A stretch of 9,320 bases of DNA. Origin: JAXMAF01 sp046350555 (lineage in GTDB: Bacteria; Planctomycetota; Phycisphaerae; Phycisphaerales; SM1A02). The notes beneath the pieces were generated by a model. The model did no database searches. It was given only the letters and a program-made list of their open reading frames with translations, and was not told where the DNA came from. This document shows positions 1 to 5,090 of this stretch, one piece after another. Numbering within the stretch: the stretch's first letter is position 1; every line of letters starts with the position of its first letter. Made by a program: the position numbers and the translations under genes. The stretch lies in the NCBI GenBank assembly GCA_046350555.1, contig JAXMAF010000046.1:1-9320 (forward strand), given 5' to 3'.

Positions 1-119
1 TGATTCTCGCGCCCCACCCAACTCAACTCGGCCGTGAGATGCCGCTGTGGGCACAGGGTCCGATGCATGGAGGTCTACTGGAATCCGTATGAGATGGGTG
101 CGCCGTCGCTCGCTCGAGG

Positions 120-148
120 TTGACCGGGGTGGCGCGTGGTGATACTGT
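120..148 (+). promoter_or_regulatory. Sigma70-like promoter of the TetR gene
   Basis: TTGACC (120-125) matches the -35 consensus at five of six bases. A 17-nt spacer follows, then TACTGT (143-148), which keeps the three most conserved -10 bases. TG at 140-141 makes it an extended -10. Transcription would start near 155, leaving a leader of about 50 nt before the ATG at 205. The assignment is by consensus match only. Confidence 0.5.
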
Positions 149-204
149 AAGCGGACGCTCTCAACACGAGCGACAGGCGCTCCCGTCCGCCCTCCGAGCA
201 TCCC

Positions 205-813
205 ATGCCCCGACCGAGTCAACTCGACCAGAAGCGGCGCGAGCTGCTGCCCATCGTGGCCCGGGCGTTCGCCGAGCTGGGATATCGGCGCGCGACGACG
301 GCGGAGCTTGCGGCGCGGTGCGGCGTGCAGGAGAACATCCTGTACCGGCTCTGGCCGGGCAAGAAGGCGATGTTCATCGCGGCCATCGGGGCGGTCTACG
401 ACGTCTCGGTCGACATGTGGCGCCGCGTCCTCGCCGGGCCCGGCGGCGGGCGAAGCGCGGCCCAGCGCCTGCTGGCCCACGAGGCGGAGAATTTCGGTCG
501 GTTCGGCCATCACCGGATCGTCTTCGCGGGACTCAACGAGACCGACGATCGGGATATCCGCGCCGCCCTGGCCGAGATGTACCAGCGCTACCACCGGTTC
601 GTGTGCGATCACGTGCTGGCCCACCGCGCTCAGGCGGGCAGGGCCGCGCGATCGGCCACGTCGGCGCGCGCGGAGGCATCGGCGCTCGCGTGGGCCCTCA
701 TCGGCCTCGGGACGGTGACGTCCATCACCAGGGAGCTGGGCCTGCTGGACGATGCAGCGCGCCGCCGGCTGATGTCGAGAACCGGCGAGATGCTGCTCGA
801 TGGAAGGACGTGA
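205..813 (+). CDS. TetR/AcrR-family transcriptional regulator
   Basis: This 202-residue protein has the usual TetR length. Residues 10-57 form the N-terminal three-helix DNA-binding domain: a first helix (ELLPIVARAFAELGY), then the helix-turn-helix TTAELAARCGVQENILYRLW and the family-typical basic end PGKKAMF. Family members bind short palindromes as dimers and release them when a small molecule enters the C-terminal pocket. Here the C-terminal part (about 60-202) is all helical-looking and variable, so the ligand cannot be read. The ATG at 205 is the first good in-frame start after the promoter; no clear Shine-Dalgarno sequence precedes it. The gene lies 93 bp upstream of a lipoprotein gene on the same strand, with an operator-like palindrome in between, so it probably represses that neighbour. 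The family call is firm; the target is inferred. Confidence 0.9.
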   Translation: MPRPSQLDQKRRELLPIVARAFAELGYRRATTAELAARCGVQENILYRLWPGKKAMFIAAIGAVYDVSVDMWRRVLAGPGGGRSAAQRLLAHEAENFGRFGHHRIVFAGLNETDDRDIRAALAEMYQRYHRFVCDHVLAHRAQAGRAARSATSARAEASALAWALIGLGTVTSITRELGLLDDAARRRLMSRTGEMLLDGRT

Positions 814-852
814 GGCGGTGGGCGTCGCGGGGCGCCATGACGTTGCACCCAA

Positions 853-868
853 ATGTAAGTGAATACAT
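853..868. promoter_or_regulatory. Probable TetR operator, ATGTA-N6-TACAT
   Basis: ATGTA (853-857) and TACAT (864-868) form a perfect 5-bp inverted repeat around six bases. The shape and the ATGTA/TACAT half-sites resemble operators of AcrR-like TetR regulators. It lies 39 bp before the lipoprotein ATG. It overlaps a weak candidate promoter (TTGCAC at 843-848, TACGAT at 868-873, spacer 19), so binding would block transcription of the lipoprotein gene. A partial half-site, TGTAAG, also occurs at the TetR promoter (146-151), but without a matching arm. Confidence 0.5.
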
Positions 869-895
869 ACGATATGACCTTGGATCCCATTCAAC

Positions 896-900
896 GGAGA
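896..900 (+). promoter_or_regulatory. Shine-Dalgarno site fixing the lipoprotein start
   Basis: GGAGA ends six bases before the ATG at 907. It favours that start over the in-frame GTG at 859, which falls inside the palindrome and would put 16 extra residues before the signal peptide. Confidence 0.6.
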
Positions 901-906
901 AGAACC

Positions 907-2004
907 ATGAATCACCTGGTGCCTGGACGCGGTGTGTTGCGGGGACTTGCCATGGCGTGCGCGGTCGTGTTCGCGGCTTCCTGCTCGGACGCGCCGGGAC
1001 TGCGCGGGGCGGCGCCGACCCTCGACAAGGAGGCGTCGATGACCATCTACCCGGTGTCGGTGGCCGGAACGCCCATGGCCAATGCGGCCGAGGTCCTCGG
1101 CATGATGCTCGAGCGCGGTGGCATGGCCAACCTCGAGATCGCCCCCGTGGCCTTCCAGCCGTCGGACGGGGCCGACCTCGCGACGACGGCGGACGCCTTC
1201 GCGGCGTTCGTCAAGGCGACACCGCCCGCGACGGAGTACGGCCTCTACGCCGAGTTCCGCGGCGCCCCGCAGACCGGCGTCGACGAGGTGCGCTCCATCG
1301 TGGTGTCGAAGGACGGCGCGATCGTCTGGCTCGACAGCCAGACACCGAAGGACGCCGACTTTGCGCGCATCAAGCCGCGCGATCCCATGGAATGCTGCCG
1401 TCTCGTGGCGCTGCGACTGCGCCCCGTCTTCGGCCTGGCCGATCCGTTTCGCGCCGACGCCCCGTCAGGCAAGCTGGCGCGCGCCTGGGAGGCGCGCACC
1501 GGATTGCCCAACGACCAGGAACGCGCCGCGATCGACGCACGCACGAAGACCTTCCGCGCCGCGCCGTCGACCGCGACGCTGGCGGTCTTCCGGCCGCGCG
1601 CCCCGCAGGGCGTCGAGACGAGCGCCGTCGAACTCGCCCGGCGCATCGACGACGCGAAGCTCATGCGGGCGACACCGGTCGAGCAGACGCCTGCCATCGA
1701 GGTCGCGAGCGACATGAACGAGCAGAAGGTGCTCTGGAGCATGGCGCGGAACTTCAGCGCGTACGTCAAGCAACATCCGCCCGACGCCGACTACGCGCTC
1801 CTCGCGGACTACCTCGGCGGAACAACGCCGACGGGCGACCTGCGCGTCGGCGCCGTGCACCTCGCCGTGTGCAACCGAGCCGGCGAGCTGGTGCTGGTCG
1901 ACTACCAGAACAGCCACCAGCGGGACTTCCAGTCAATCGATCCGAAATCGGTGCAGGCGTGCGACGCGCTCGTGACGAAGCGATTGGCGTCGTATCGCCG
2001 GTGA
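907..2004 (+). CDS. Lipoprotein with two tandem copies of an unrecognised domain
   Basis: This 365-residue protein starts with a lipoprotein signal: basic residues at 8 and 12, a hydrophobic stretch (LAMACAVVFAAS), then Cys26 in the lipobox AAS-C. The mature protein should be lipid-anchored outside the cytoplasmic membrane. I do not recognise the family. The body consists of two diverged repeats, about residues 46-176 and 223-365. Paired segments are FAAFVKATPPATEYGLYAEF with FSAYVKQHPPDADYALLADY, GAIVWLDSQTPKDADF with GELVLVDYQNSHQRDF, and IKPRDPMECCRLVALRL with IDPKSVQACDALVTKRL. Each copy looks alpha/beta, with an antiparallel-strand core and a closing helix, and each keeps one or two cysteines near its end (C163/C164; C352). 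It probably binds a ligand or another envelope component. The TetR gene and palindrome just upstream suggest induction by a small molecule. Exported location is well supported; function is unknown. Confidence 0.85.
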   Translation: MNHLVPGRGVLRGLAMACAVVFAASCSDAPGLRGAAPTLDKEASMTIYPVSVAGTPMANAAEVLGMMLERGGMANLEIAPVAFQPSDGADLATTADAFAAFVKATPPATEYGLYAEFRGAPQTGVDEVRSIVVSKDGAIVWLDSQTPKDADFARIKPRDPMECCRLVALRLRPVFGLADPFRADAPSGKLARAWEARTGLPNDQERAAIDARTKTFRAAPSTATLAVFRPRAPQGVETSAVELARRIDDAKLMRATPVEQTPAIEVASDMNEQKVLWSMARNFSAYVKQHPPDADYALLADYLGGTTPTGDLRVGAVHLAVCNRAGELVLVDYQNSHQRDFQSIDPKSVQACDALVTKRLASYRR

Positions 2005-2019
2005 GTTGTGCCGAGACTG

Positions 2020-2049
2020 CGCCGGGCAAAGTGGCCTCTCCACCCGGCG
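2020..2049 (+). terminator. GC-rich hairpin after the lipoprotein gene
   Basis: CGCCGGG (2020-2026) pairs perfectly with CCCGGCG (2043-2049). A 3-bp inner stem (TGG 2032-2034, CCA 2040-2042) extends it after a 5-nt bulge. It lies 16 bases after the stop codon. No T-tract follows, so it may be a weak or rho-assisted terminator. Confidence 0.35.
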
Positions 2050-2150
2050 TGGGCGAGTTCGGTCATGGTGCTGCGCGCAGCGTGGTGCGGATGCACGTGG
2101 GTCGAGATGCATGCTTGCGTCGACGCCCTCGCAACACGACACTGGCGCGC

Positions 2151-2978
2151 ATGACTCGTGTTCGACGCCTTGCAGCAGTCGTCGTCTGTTCCGCGTGGCT
2201 CGTCCGCGGCGAGTGTGGCGCCCAGTCCTTTGATTCGGGGACGGAGGGCTGGAAGGTCGTGACCTTCTGCTACCGTCCCGGCTATGTCGAGCCGACGGCG
2301 CCGATCATGCTCCTGCCGACCTGTCCCGGCGAGTGTCCGCAATCGCAGCAGTGCGTGGTGAGCGTGAATTGCGACACATGGGCGATCGACCCCATCAATC
2401 CCGGTGGGTTCCTGGAAGCGCCGGACGTCGACGGCACCTGCATGGCCGGACAGGTGCAATATTGGTCGGCGCCGGCGGCGGTCCTTTCACAGCTCGGTTG
2501 CTCGCGCGGCGGCAGCTTGATCTTCTCGCTCCAGAGCGTTGGCGCCGGCGGCTTCTTCGCCCAGGAAGATGTGATCCTCGACGGCGGCGGCACGCGCCTG
2601 GTCTGCTCCGTGGTGTCATCCGCGCCAGCCGCGTGGACCCCGTTCTCCGTGCCGCTCGCCGCCGGCCCTTGGCGGCTGACCGGCCCCGGCGGACCGCTGG
2701 CGTCGGCAGAAGAGGTGCAAGCGGCGTTGACCCAGCCCGACGCTCTCTACATCCGCAGCGAGTTTCGGCTGGGGCCTGACACCGCGCGCCTCGACGATGC
2801 AGGGGTGGTCGCGCCGTCGCCGCTCGGCGACTTGAACCAGGACGGGCTGGTGAACGGGGCCGATCTGGGGATACTGCTCGCCGCATGGGGCTCGAGCGAT
2901 TCAGTGGCCGACCTCGATTGCGATGGAACGGTGAGCGGCGCCGACCTCGGCGTGCTGCTGGCGGGATGGACTGGGTGA
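2151..2978 (+). CDS. Secreted laminin-B-like protein with dockerin-type C-terminus
   Basis: This 275-residue protein starts with a signal peptide (MTRVRRLAAVVVCSAWLVRG..), probably cut after CGA near residue 24. Residues 27-220 resemble the laminin IV (laminin B) domain: FDSGTEGW at the start, YWSAPAAVLSQL then GGSLIFSL in the middle, and WTPFSVPL...WRLT...EEVQAAL...LYIRSEFRLG...ARLDDAGV at the end. Its eight cysteines between residues 40 and 152 may form disulfides. Residues 226-275 are a dockerin-type pair of calcium loops, DLNQDGLVNGAD and DLDCDGTVSGAD, each followed by an LGxLLAxW helix. Such tails are common on planctomycete surface proteins, where cellulosomes are absent; the partner is unknown. 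The ATG at 2151 is chosen for the signal peptide. The same frame is open far upstream, but that sequence overlaps two better genes. Likely role: adhesion or binding at the cell surface. Confidence 0.85.
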   Translation: MTRVRRLAAVVVCSAWLVRGECGAQSFDSGTEGWKVVTFCYRPGYVEPTAPIMLLPTCPGECPQSQQCVVSVNCDTWAIDPINPGGFLEAPDVDGTCMAGQVQYWSAPAAVLSQLGCSRGGSLIFSLQSVGAGGFFAQEDVILDGGGTRLVCSVVSSAPAAWTPFSVPLAAGPWRLTGPGGPLASAEEVQAALTQPDALYIRSEFRLGPDTARLDDAGVVAPSPLGDLNQDGLVNGADLGILLAAWGSSDSVADLDCDGTVSGADLGVLLAGWTG

Positions 2979-2985
2979 TGATGAA

Positions 2986-3004
2986 TGGGACCGATGGGAC
3001 CGAT
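2986..3004 (+). repeat. 9-bp tandem repeat TGGGACCGA, 2.1 copies
   Basis: TGGGACCGA occurs at 2986-2994 and again at 2995-3003, followed by one more T. It sits in the overlap between the end of the dockerin-type gene and the possible starts of the next gene. Any change in copy number would keep the reading frame. Confidence 0.8.
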
Positions 3005-3011
3005 ATGACGA

Positions 3012-3016
3012 AGAGG
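3012..3016 (+). promoter_or_regulatory. Shine-Dalgarno AGAGG before the small membrane protein
   Basis: AGAGG ends six bases before the ATG at 3023. It is the best ribosome site among the several in-frame ATGs (2978, 2981, 3005, 3023). Confidence 0.5.
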
Positions 3017-3022
3017 ACCATC

Positions 3023-3058
3023 ATGAACATCATGAACAACATGAACAACATGAACAGC
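3023..3058 (+). repeat. 9-bp tandem repeat ATGAACAAC, four copies
   Basis: The units are ATGAACATC (3023), ATGAACAAC (3032), ATGAACAAC (3041) and ATGAACAGC (3050). Each carries an in-frame ATG, so the protein begins MNI-MNN-MNN-MNS. A copy change would alter the N-terminus by three residues without a frameshift. Confidence 0.9.
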
Positions 3059-3382
3059 ACGACCAGCCCGACCAGCTCAACCGGGTCGCCGGAGCTCGAA
3101 CGCCGCATCAGCCGGCTTGAACGATCCAACCGCGTCCTCACGCTGATCCTGACTGGCGCATTGGGCATCGGCGCGGGCGCCGTGATGGTGGCGGCCCAGC
3201 AGGCCGTGCCGCCGGTGAAGCAAGCGCCGTCATGCAAGCCGGTGTCGATCGTGCTCGATCCGTCGCGCAGTAGCGGTCGCTGGAGTTCCACGCTCCTCGC
3301 CGTCGACGCGGACGGGATCGTCTACTCGCTGGACACGTCGCGGCCTCAGCCCGTCTGGGGACGATTCCAGTTCAGTCCATGA
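3023..3382 (+). CDS. Small single-span membrane protein with short coiled coil
   Basis: This 119-residue protein of unknown function starts with a repeated MNx tail and a Ser/Thr/Pro-rich stretch. A charged segment with coiled-coil character follows (PELERRISRLERSNRVL, residues 23-39), then one hydrophobic span (about 38-58, LTLILTGALGIGAGAVMVAA). The C-terminal 60 residues read like a small beta-domain ending in VDADGIVYSLD...PVWGRFQFSP. The layout suggests the N-terminus in the cytoplasm and the beta-part outside. Start choice: the ATG at 3023 has the best ribosome site. The ATG at 2978 overlaps the previous stop codon (TGATG) and would give 134 residues by translational coupling. Same strand and near-zero spacing suggest one operon with the laminin-B/dockerin-type gene. 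Small proteins with this LERSNR-plus-span layout occur in planctomycetes; I know of no assigned function. Confidence 0.7.
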   Translation: MNIMNNMNNMNSTTSPTSSTGSPELERRISRLERSNRVLTLILTGALGIGAGAVMVAAQQAVPPVKQAPSCKPVSIVLDPSRSSGRWSSTLLAVDADGIVYSLDTSRPQPVWGRFQFSP

Positions 3383-3407
3383 GCACGTGAGAGCACGTGA
3401 GGGCACG
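3381..3407. repeat. 10-bp tandem repeat GAGCACGTGA, about 2.5 copies
   Basis: GAGCACGTGA occurs at 3381-3390 and 3391-3400, followed by the partial copy GGGCACG. The repeat begins inside the stop codon of the small membrane protein. Each unit contains the palindrome CACGTG. Confidence 0.85.
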
Positions 3408-3442
3408 CACGACTTCCGGCAAGCCCGGGAGGTGGCGCACCA

Positions 3443-3460
3443 TGTCACGATTGTCACGAT
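3443..3460. repeat. 9-bp tandem repeat TGTCACGAT, two copies
   Basis: TGTCACGAT occurs at 3443-3451 and 3452-3460, between two convergent genes. A GC-rich palindromic run (CGGCCGGCCG) follows near 3466-3477. No clear T-tailed terminator is visible between the two gene ends. Confidence 0.8.
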
Positions 3461-3494
3461 CGTCGCGGCCGGCCGGCGGCCATCACGCGCACAT

Positions 3495-4691
3495 TCAACG
3501 CCGCCCCGCCGCGGCCTCGTATCGATTGAGCGCCTGGGTCAGCTCGGCGCGGCTCGGAATCAAATGGGGATTCTCCGGCCACCGCCCCACCGCGATGCGC
3601 TGAAGCTCGATCGCCTCGTCGAATCGCCCTGCGGCGGCCAGCGCAGTCGCCGCATCGGCGAGCGCCGCGGCGTGCTGAAGCATCGACGCCTGCTGGATGT
3701 ACTCCGCCCACGAATCGGTCGGCGGTGCGGCCTCGCTCGCCTTGACGAGCGTCACCGCCCGCTCCGCGAGCGCCACGGATGTCGCGCGCTCCTGCGGCGC
3801 CAGCGTCGTGGCCATCTCGGCCAGCGCGACCGGCTCGTCGCCGACGCCACGCACATCCATCGAGTCGCGCGCCACCTTCGTCGCTTCGTCCACGCGTCCC
3901 GAATTCACGAGCAACCGAACACGCGCCGTCCACGCCCACCAGGGTGGCGACATGCCTTGGGCCTCCTCGACCGAGAAGGTCGACACCGCTTCGGCCGACG
4001 CCAGCATCGCGGCGGCGTCGCCGCGCTGGTCTGCGGCGAGATATTCCGCAACGTGCGCACGGGTGACCCTGGCGACCTCGCCGCGCCGCTCGGCATCGCG
4101 CGCCGCGGCCTCGATGTCCCACGTGCCGTCGACGACCGCGGCCAGCGGCGCGTCCAACTTCATCGGATGACCGTACCAGGCGAGGCGACCCGCGCGATCG
4201 ACGATGAACGATCGCGGGATGGCCAGGTCGCGAACCGCCACGCGGTAGGCCTCCGTGGCTGCGCAATCCTCGTCGATCGCGACGCGCACACGAAGGTCGG
4301 GACCCACTTCGCCGACTGTTCGACGAATCCAGGAGGGCGAGCTCGACTCGTCGACGATGCCGACCGCGACGATCACGACGTCGCCTGCGAACCGTTCCTG
4401 CAAGGCGGACAGGTGCGGCATGGCTGCGATGCAGGGCCCGCACCAGGGCGCCCAGAAGTCCAGCACGTAGACGCGTCCCGGCTCGAAACCGGCGATCGGT
4501 TCCCCTTGAGCCCACCCTTCGAACACGATCGGCGGCGCTGGATCGCCCACCATGAGTGTCGGCGGCGAGGACATCTCCTGCGGCGTCAGCAGGCGCGCCG
4601 GGCGCTGTGTCGAGCAAGCGGTCGATAGCGCCGCCAGCAGGGCGATCACCCCAAGGCACAGGCGCGACAAGGTGGATTCCGTCTGAGACAT
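3495..4691 (-). CDS. Lipoprotein thioredoxin (TlpA/AhpC-like) with helical repeat tail
   Basis: This 398-residue protein has a lipoprotein signal (LCLGVIALLAALSTA then Cys26), though Ser at -3 is less usual than Leu. Residues 47-190 form a thioredoxin-fold domain: VGDPAPPIVFEGW, then the redox motif W80-APWCGPC (Cys84 and Cys87), VVIVAVGIVDE, and the cis-proline loop AIPRSFIVDRAGRLAWYGHP (Pro159). It should reduce, or exchange thiols with, exported proteins. Residues 205-395 are alanine-rich and helical, with RGDAAAML, GRVDEATKVA and AGRFDEAIELQRIAV resembling TPR helices, so this part may hold a partner. The ATG at 4691 is chosen because the signal peptide follows at once. A longer in-frame start at 4757 would lie inside the adjacent inverted repeat. 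No Shine-Dalgarno is visible; TACAGT six bases upstream would suit a leaderless transcript, but this is weak. It converges with the small membrane protein gene. Confidence 0.9.
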   Translation of the reverse strand: MSQTESTLSRLCLGVIALLAALSTACSTQRPARLLTPQEMSSPPTLMVGDPAPPIVFEGWAQGEPIAGFEPGRVYVLDFWAPWCGPCIAAMPHLSALQERFAGDVVIVAVGIVDESSSPSWIRRTVGEVGPDLRVRVAIDEDCAATEAYRVAVRDLAIPRSFIVDRAGRLAWYGHPMKLDAPLAAVVDGTWDIEAAARDAERRGEVARVTRAHVAEYLAADQRGDAAAMLASAEAVSTFSVEEAQGMSPPWWAWTARVRLLVNSGRVDEATKVARDSMDVRGVGDEPVALAEMATTLAPQERATSVALAERAVTLVKASEAAPPTDSWAEYIQQASMLQHAAALADAATALAAAGRFDEAIELQRIAVGRWPENPHLIPSRAELTQALNRYEAAAGRR

Positions 4692-4732
4692 GCCAGCACT
4701 GTACTGGGCCGATGCGAGAACCCATTCGGCGA

Positions 4733-4748
4733 GTCGCCTTGCGGCGAC
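4733..4748. repeat. Small perfect hairpin GTCGCC-TTGC-GGCGAC
   Basis: Six-base arms (4733-4738 and 4743-4748) enclose a TTGC loop. The hairpin lies between the thioredoxin gene start and the large inverted repeat. Its right half, GGCGA, is repeated just after the far end of that element (4937-4941). Confidence 0.6.
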
Positions 4749-4751
4749 ATT

Positions 4752-4936
4752 TAGCACTACAGCGCCCCTTGGCTCCTACTGCGACCGTCCGGAGCGGCAT
4801 TTCCGCTGCGTCAGAGCTTGCGTTCGAGGCTTGATGGCTCGCAGAGGAGCCACCGGCGCCTCGAACGCGGCGCTCTTCCTTGCGGAAAGCCACTCCGAGC
4901 GGTCTCGCGACGGAGCCAAGGGGCGCTGGAGTGTTA
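4752..4936. mobile_element. 185-bp end-to-end inverted repeat (MITE-like or attC-like)
   Basis: The outer arms (4752-4776 and 4912-4936) pair over 25 positions with one mismatch (4759/4929) and one G.T pair (4754/4934). The core of this stem is CAGCGCCCCTTGGCTCC against GGAGCCAAGGGGCGCTG. Pairing resumes inside with small bulges: GGAGCGGCATTTCCGC against GCGGAAAGCCACTCC. A perfect 11-bp stem follows (GCGTTCGAGGC 4820-4830, GCCTCGAACGC 4858-4868). The centre is a 6-bp hairpin (TGGCTC 4835-4840, GAGCCA 4847-4852). No protein is apparent inside. TA stands at both ends, as in small derivatives of IS630/Tc1-type elements. On the minus strand the ends also read GCCTAAC (4939-4933) and GCTAAAT (4755-4749), close to the RYYYAAC and GTTRRRY boxes of integron attC sites. 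The structure is plain; its identity is open. Confidence 0.6.
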
Positions 4937-4959
4937 GGCGATCACCGCCGACAGAGCGA

Positions 4960-4989
4960 AGACGCCGCCGAGGTCTCTCGGCGGCGTCT
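4960..4989 (-). terminator. Strong 13-bp hairpin, likely terminator
   Basis: AGACGCCGCCGAG (4960-4972) and CTCGGCGGCGTCT (4977-4989) pair perfectly around a 4-nt loop. It lies about 100 bases beyond the stop of the large exported-protein gene, reading on the minus strand. No strong T-tract follows on either side. It may act as a second, distal terminator or shield the thioredoxin gene from read-through. Confidence 0.55.
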
Positions 4990-5020
4990 CGCGTGAACTG
5001 GCGGGTCGGTGGGTCGCGCC

Positions 5021-5069
5021 GAGCGCAGCAAGCAGGGGCAGCGTGACCCTGCGCAGCGTTGCTGCGCTC
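5021..5069 (-). terminator. Bulged 17-bp hairpin just after the HAF/PKD gene
   Basis: GAGCGCAGCAA (5021-5031) pairs with TTGCTGCGCTC (5059-5069). The stem continues as GCAGGG (5032-5037) with CCCTGC (5047-5052) after a 6-nt bulge. It begins 22 bases past the stop codon of the minus-strand gene, the right place for its transcription end. There is no T-tract. Confidence 0.55.
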
Positions 5070-5081
5070 AATGCGCTCAAT
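5064..5081. repeat. 9-bp tandem repeat GCGCTCAAT, two copies
   Basis: GCGCTCAAT occurs at 5064-5072 and 5073-5081, overlapping the right arm of the hairpin and ending nine bases before the HAF/PKD stop codon. Confidence 0.8.
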
Positions 5082-5090
5082 CCAAGCTCC

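Noticed and set aside
120..2150. Open frame in phase with the laminin-B/dockerin-type gene, running back over 2 kb
   Set aside because: The upstream translation is Arg/Gly/Pro-rich without domains and overlaps the TetR and lipoprotein genes in another frame. High GC keeps the frame open by chance; the signal peptide at 2151 marks the real start.
3381..3460. CRISPR-like array
   Set aside because: The repeats are 9-10 bp and directly adjacent, without spacers, and no cas gene is present.
3387..4628. Plus-strand open frame of 413 codons opposite the thioredoxin gene
   Set aside because: The translation is Arg/His-rich and has no recognisable motif, while the minus strand carries a lipobox and WCGPC. 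It is a mirror frame of a high-GC gene.
3454..4893. Minus-strand open frame of 479 codons overlapping the thioredoxin gene
   Set aside because: It is Arg/Gly-rich with no domain, and it runs through the 185-bp inverted repeat. The overlapping frame has clear thioredoxin motifs.
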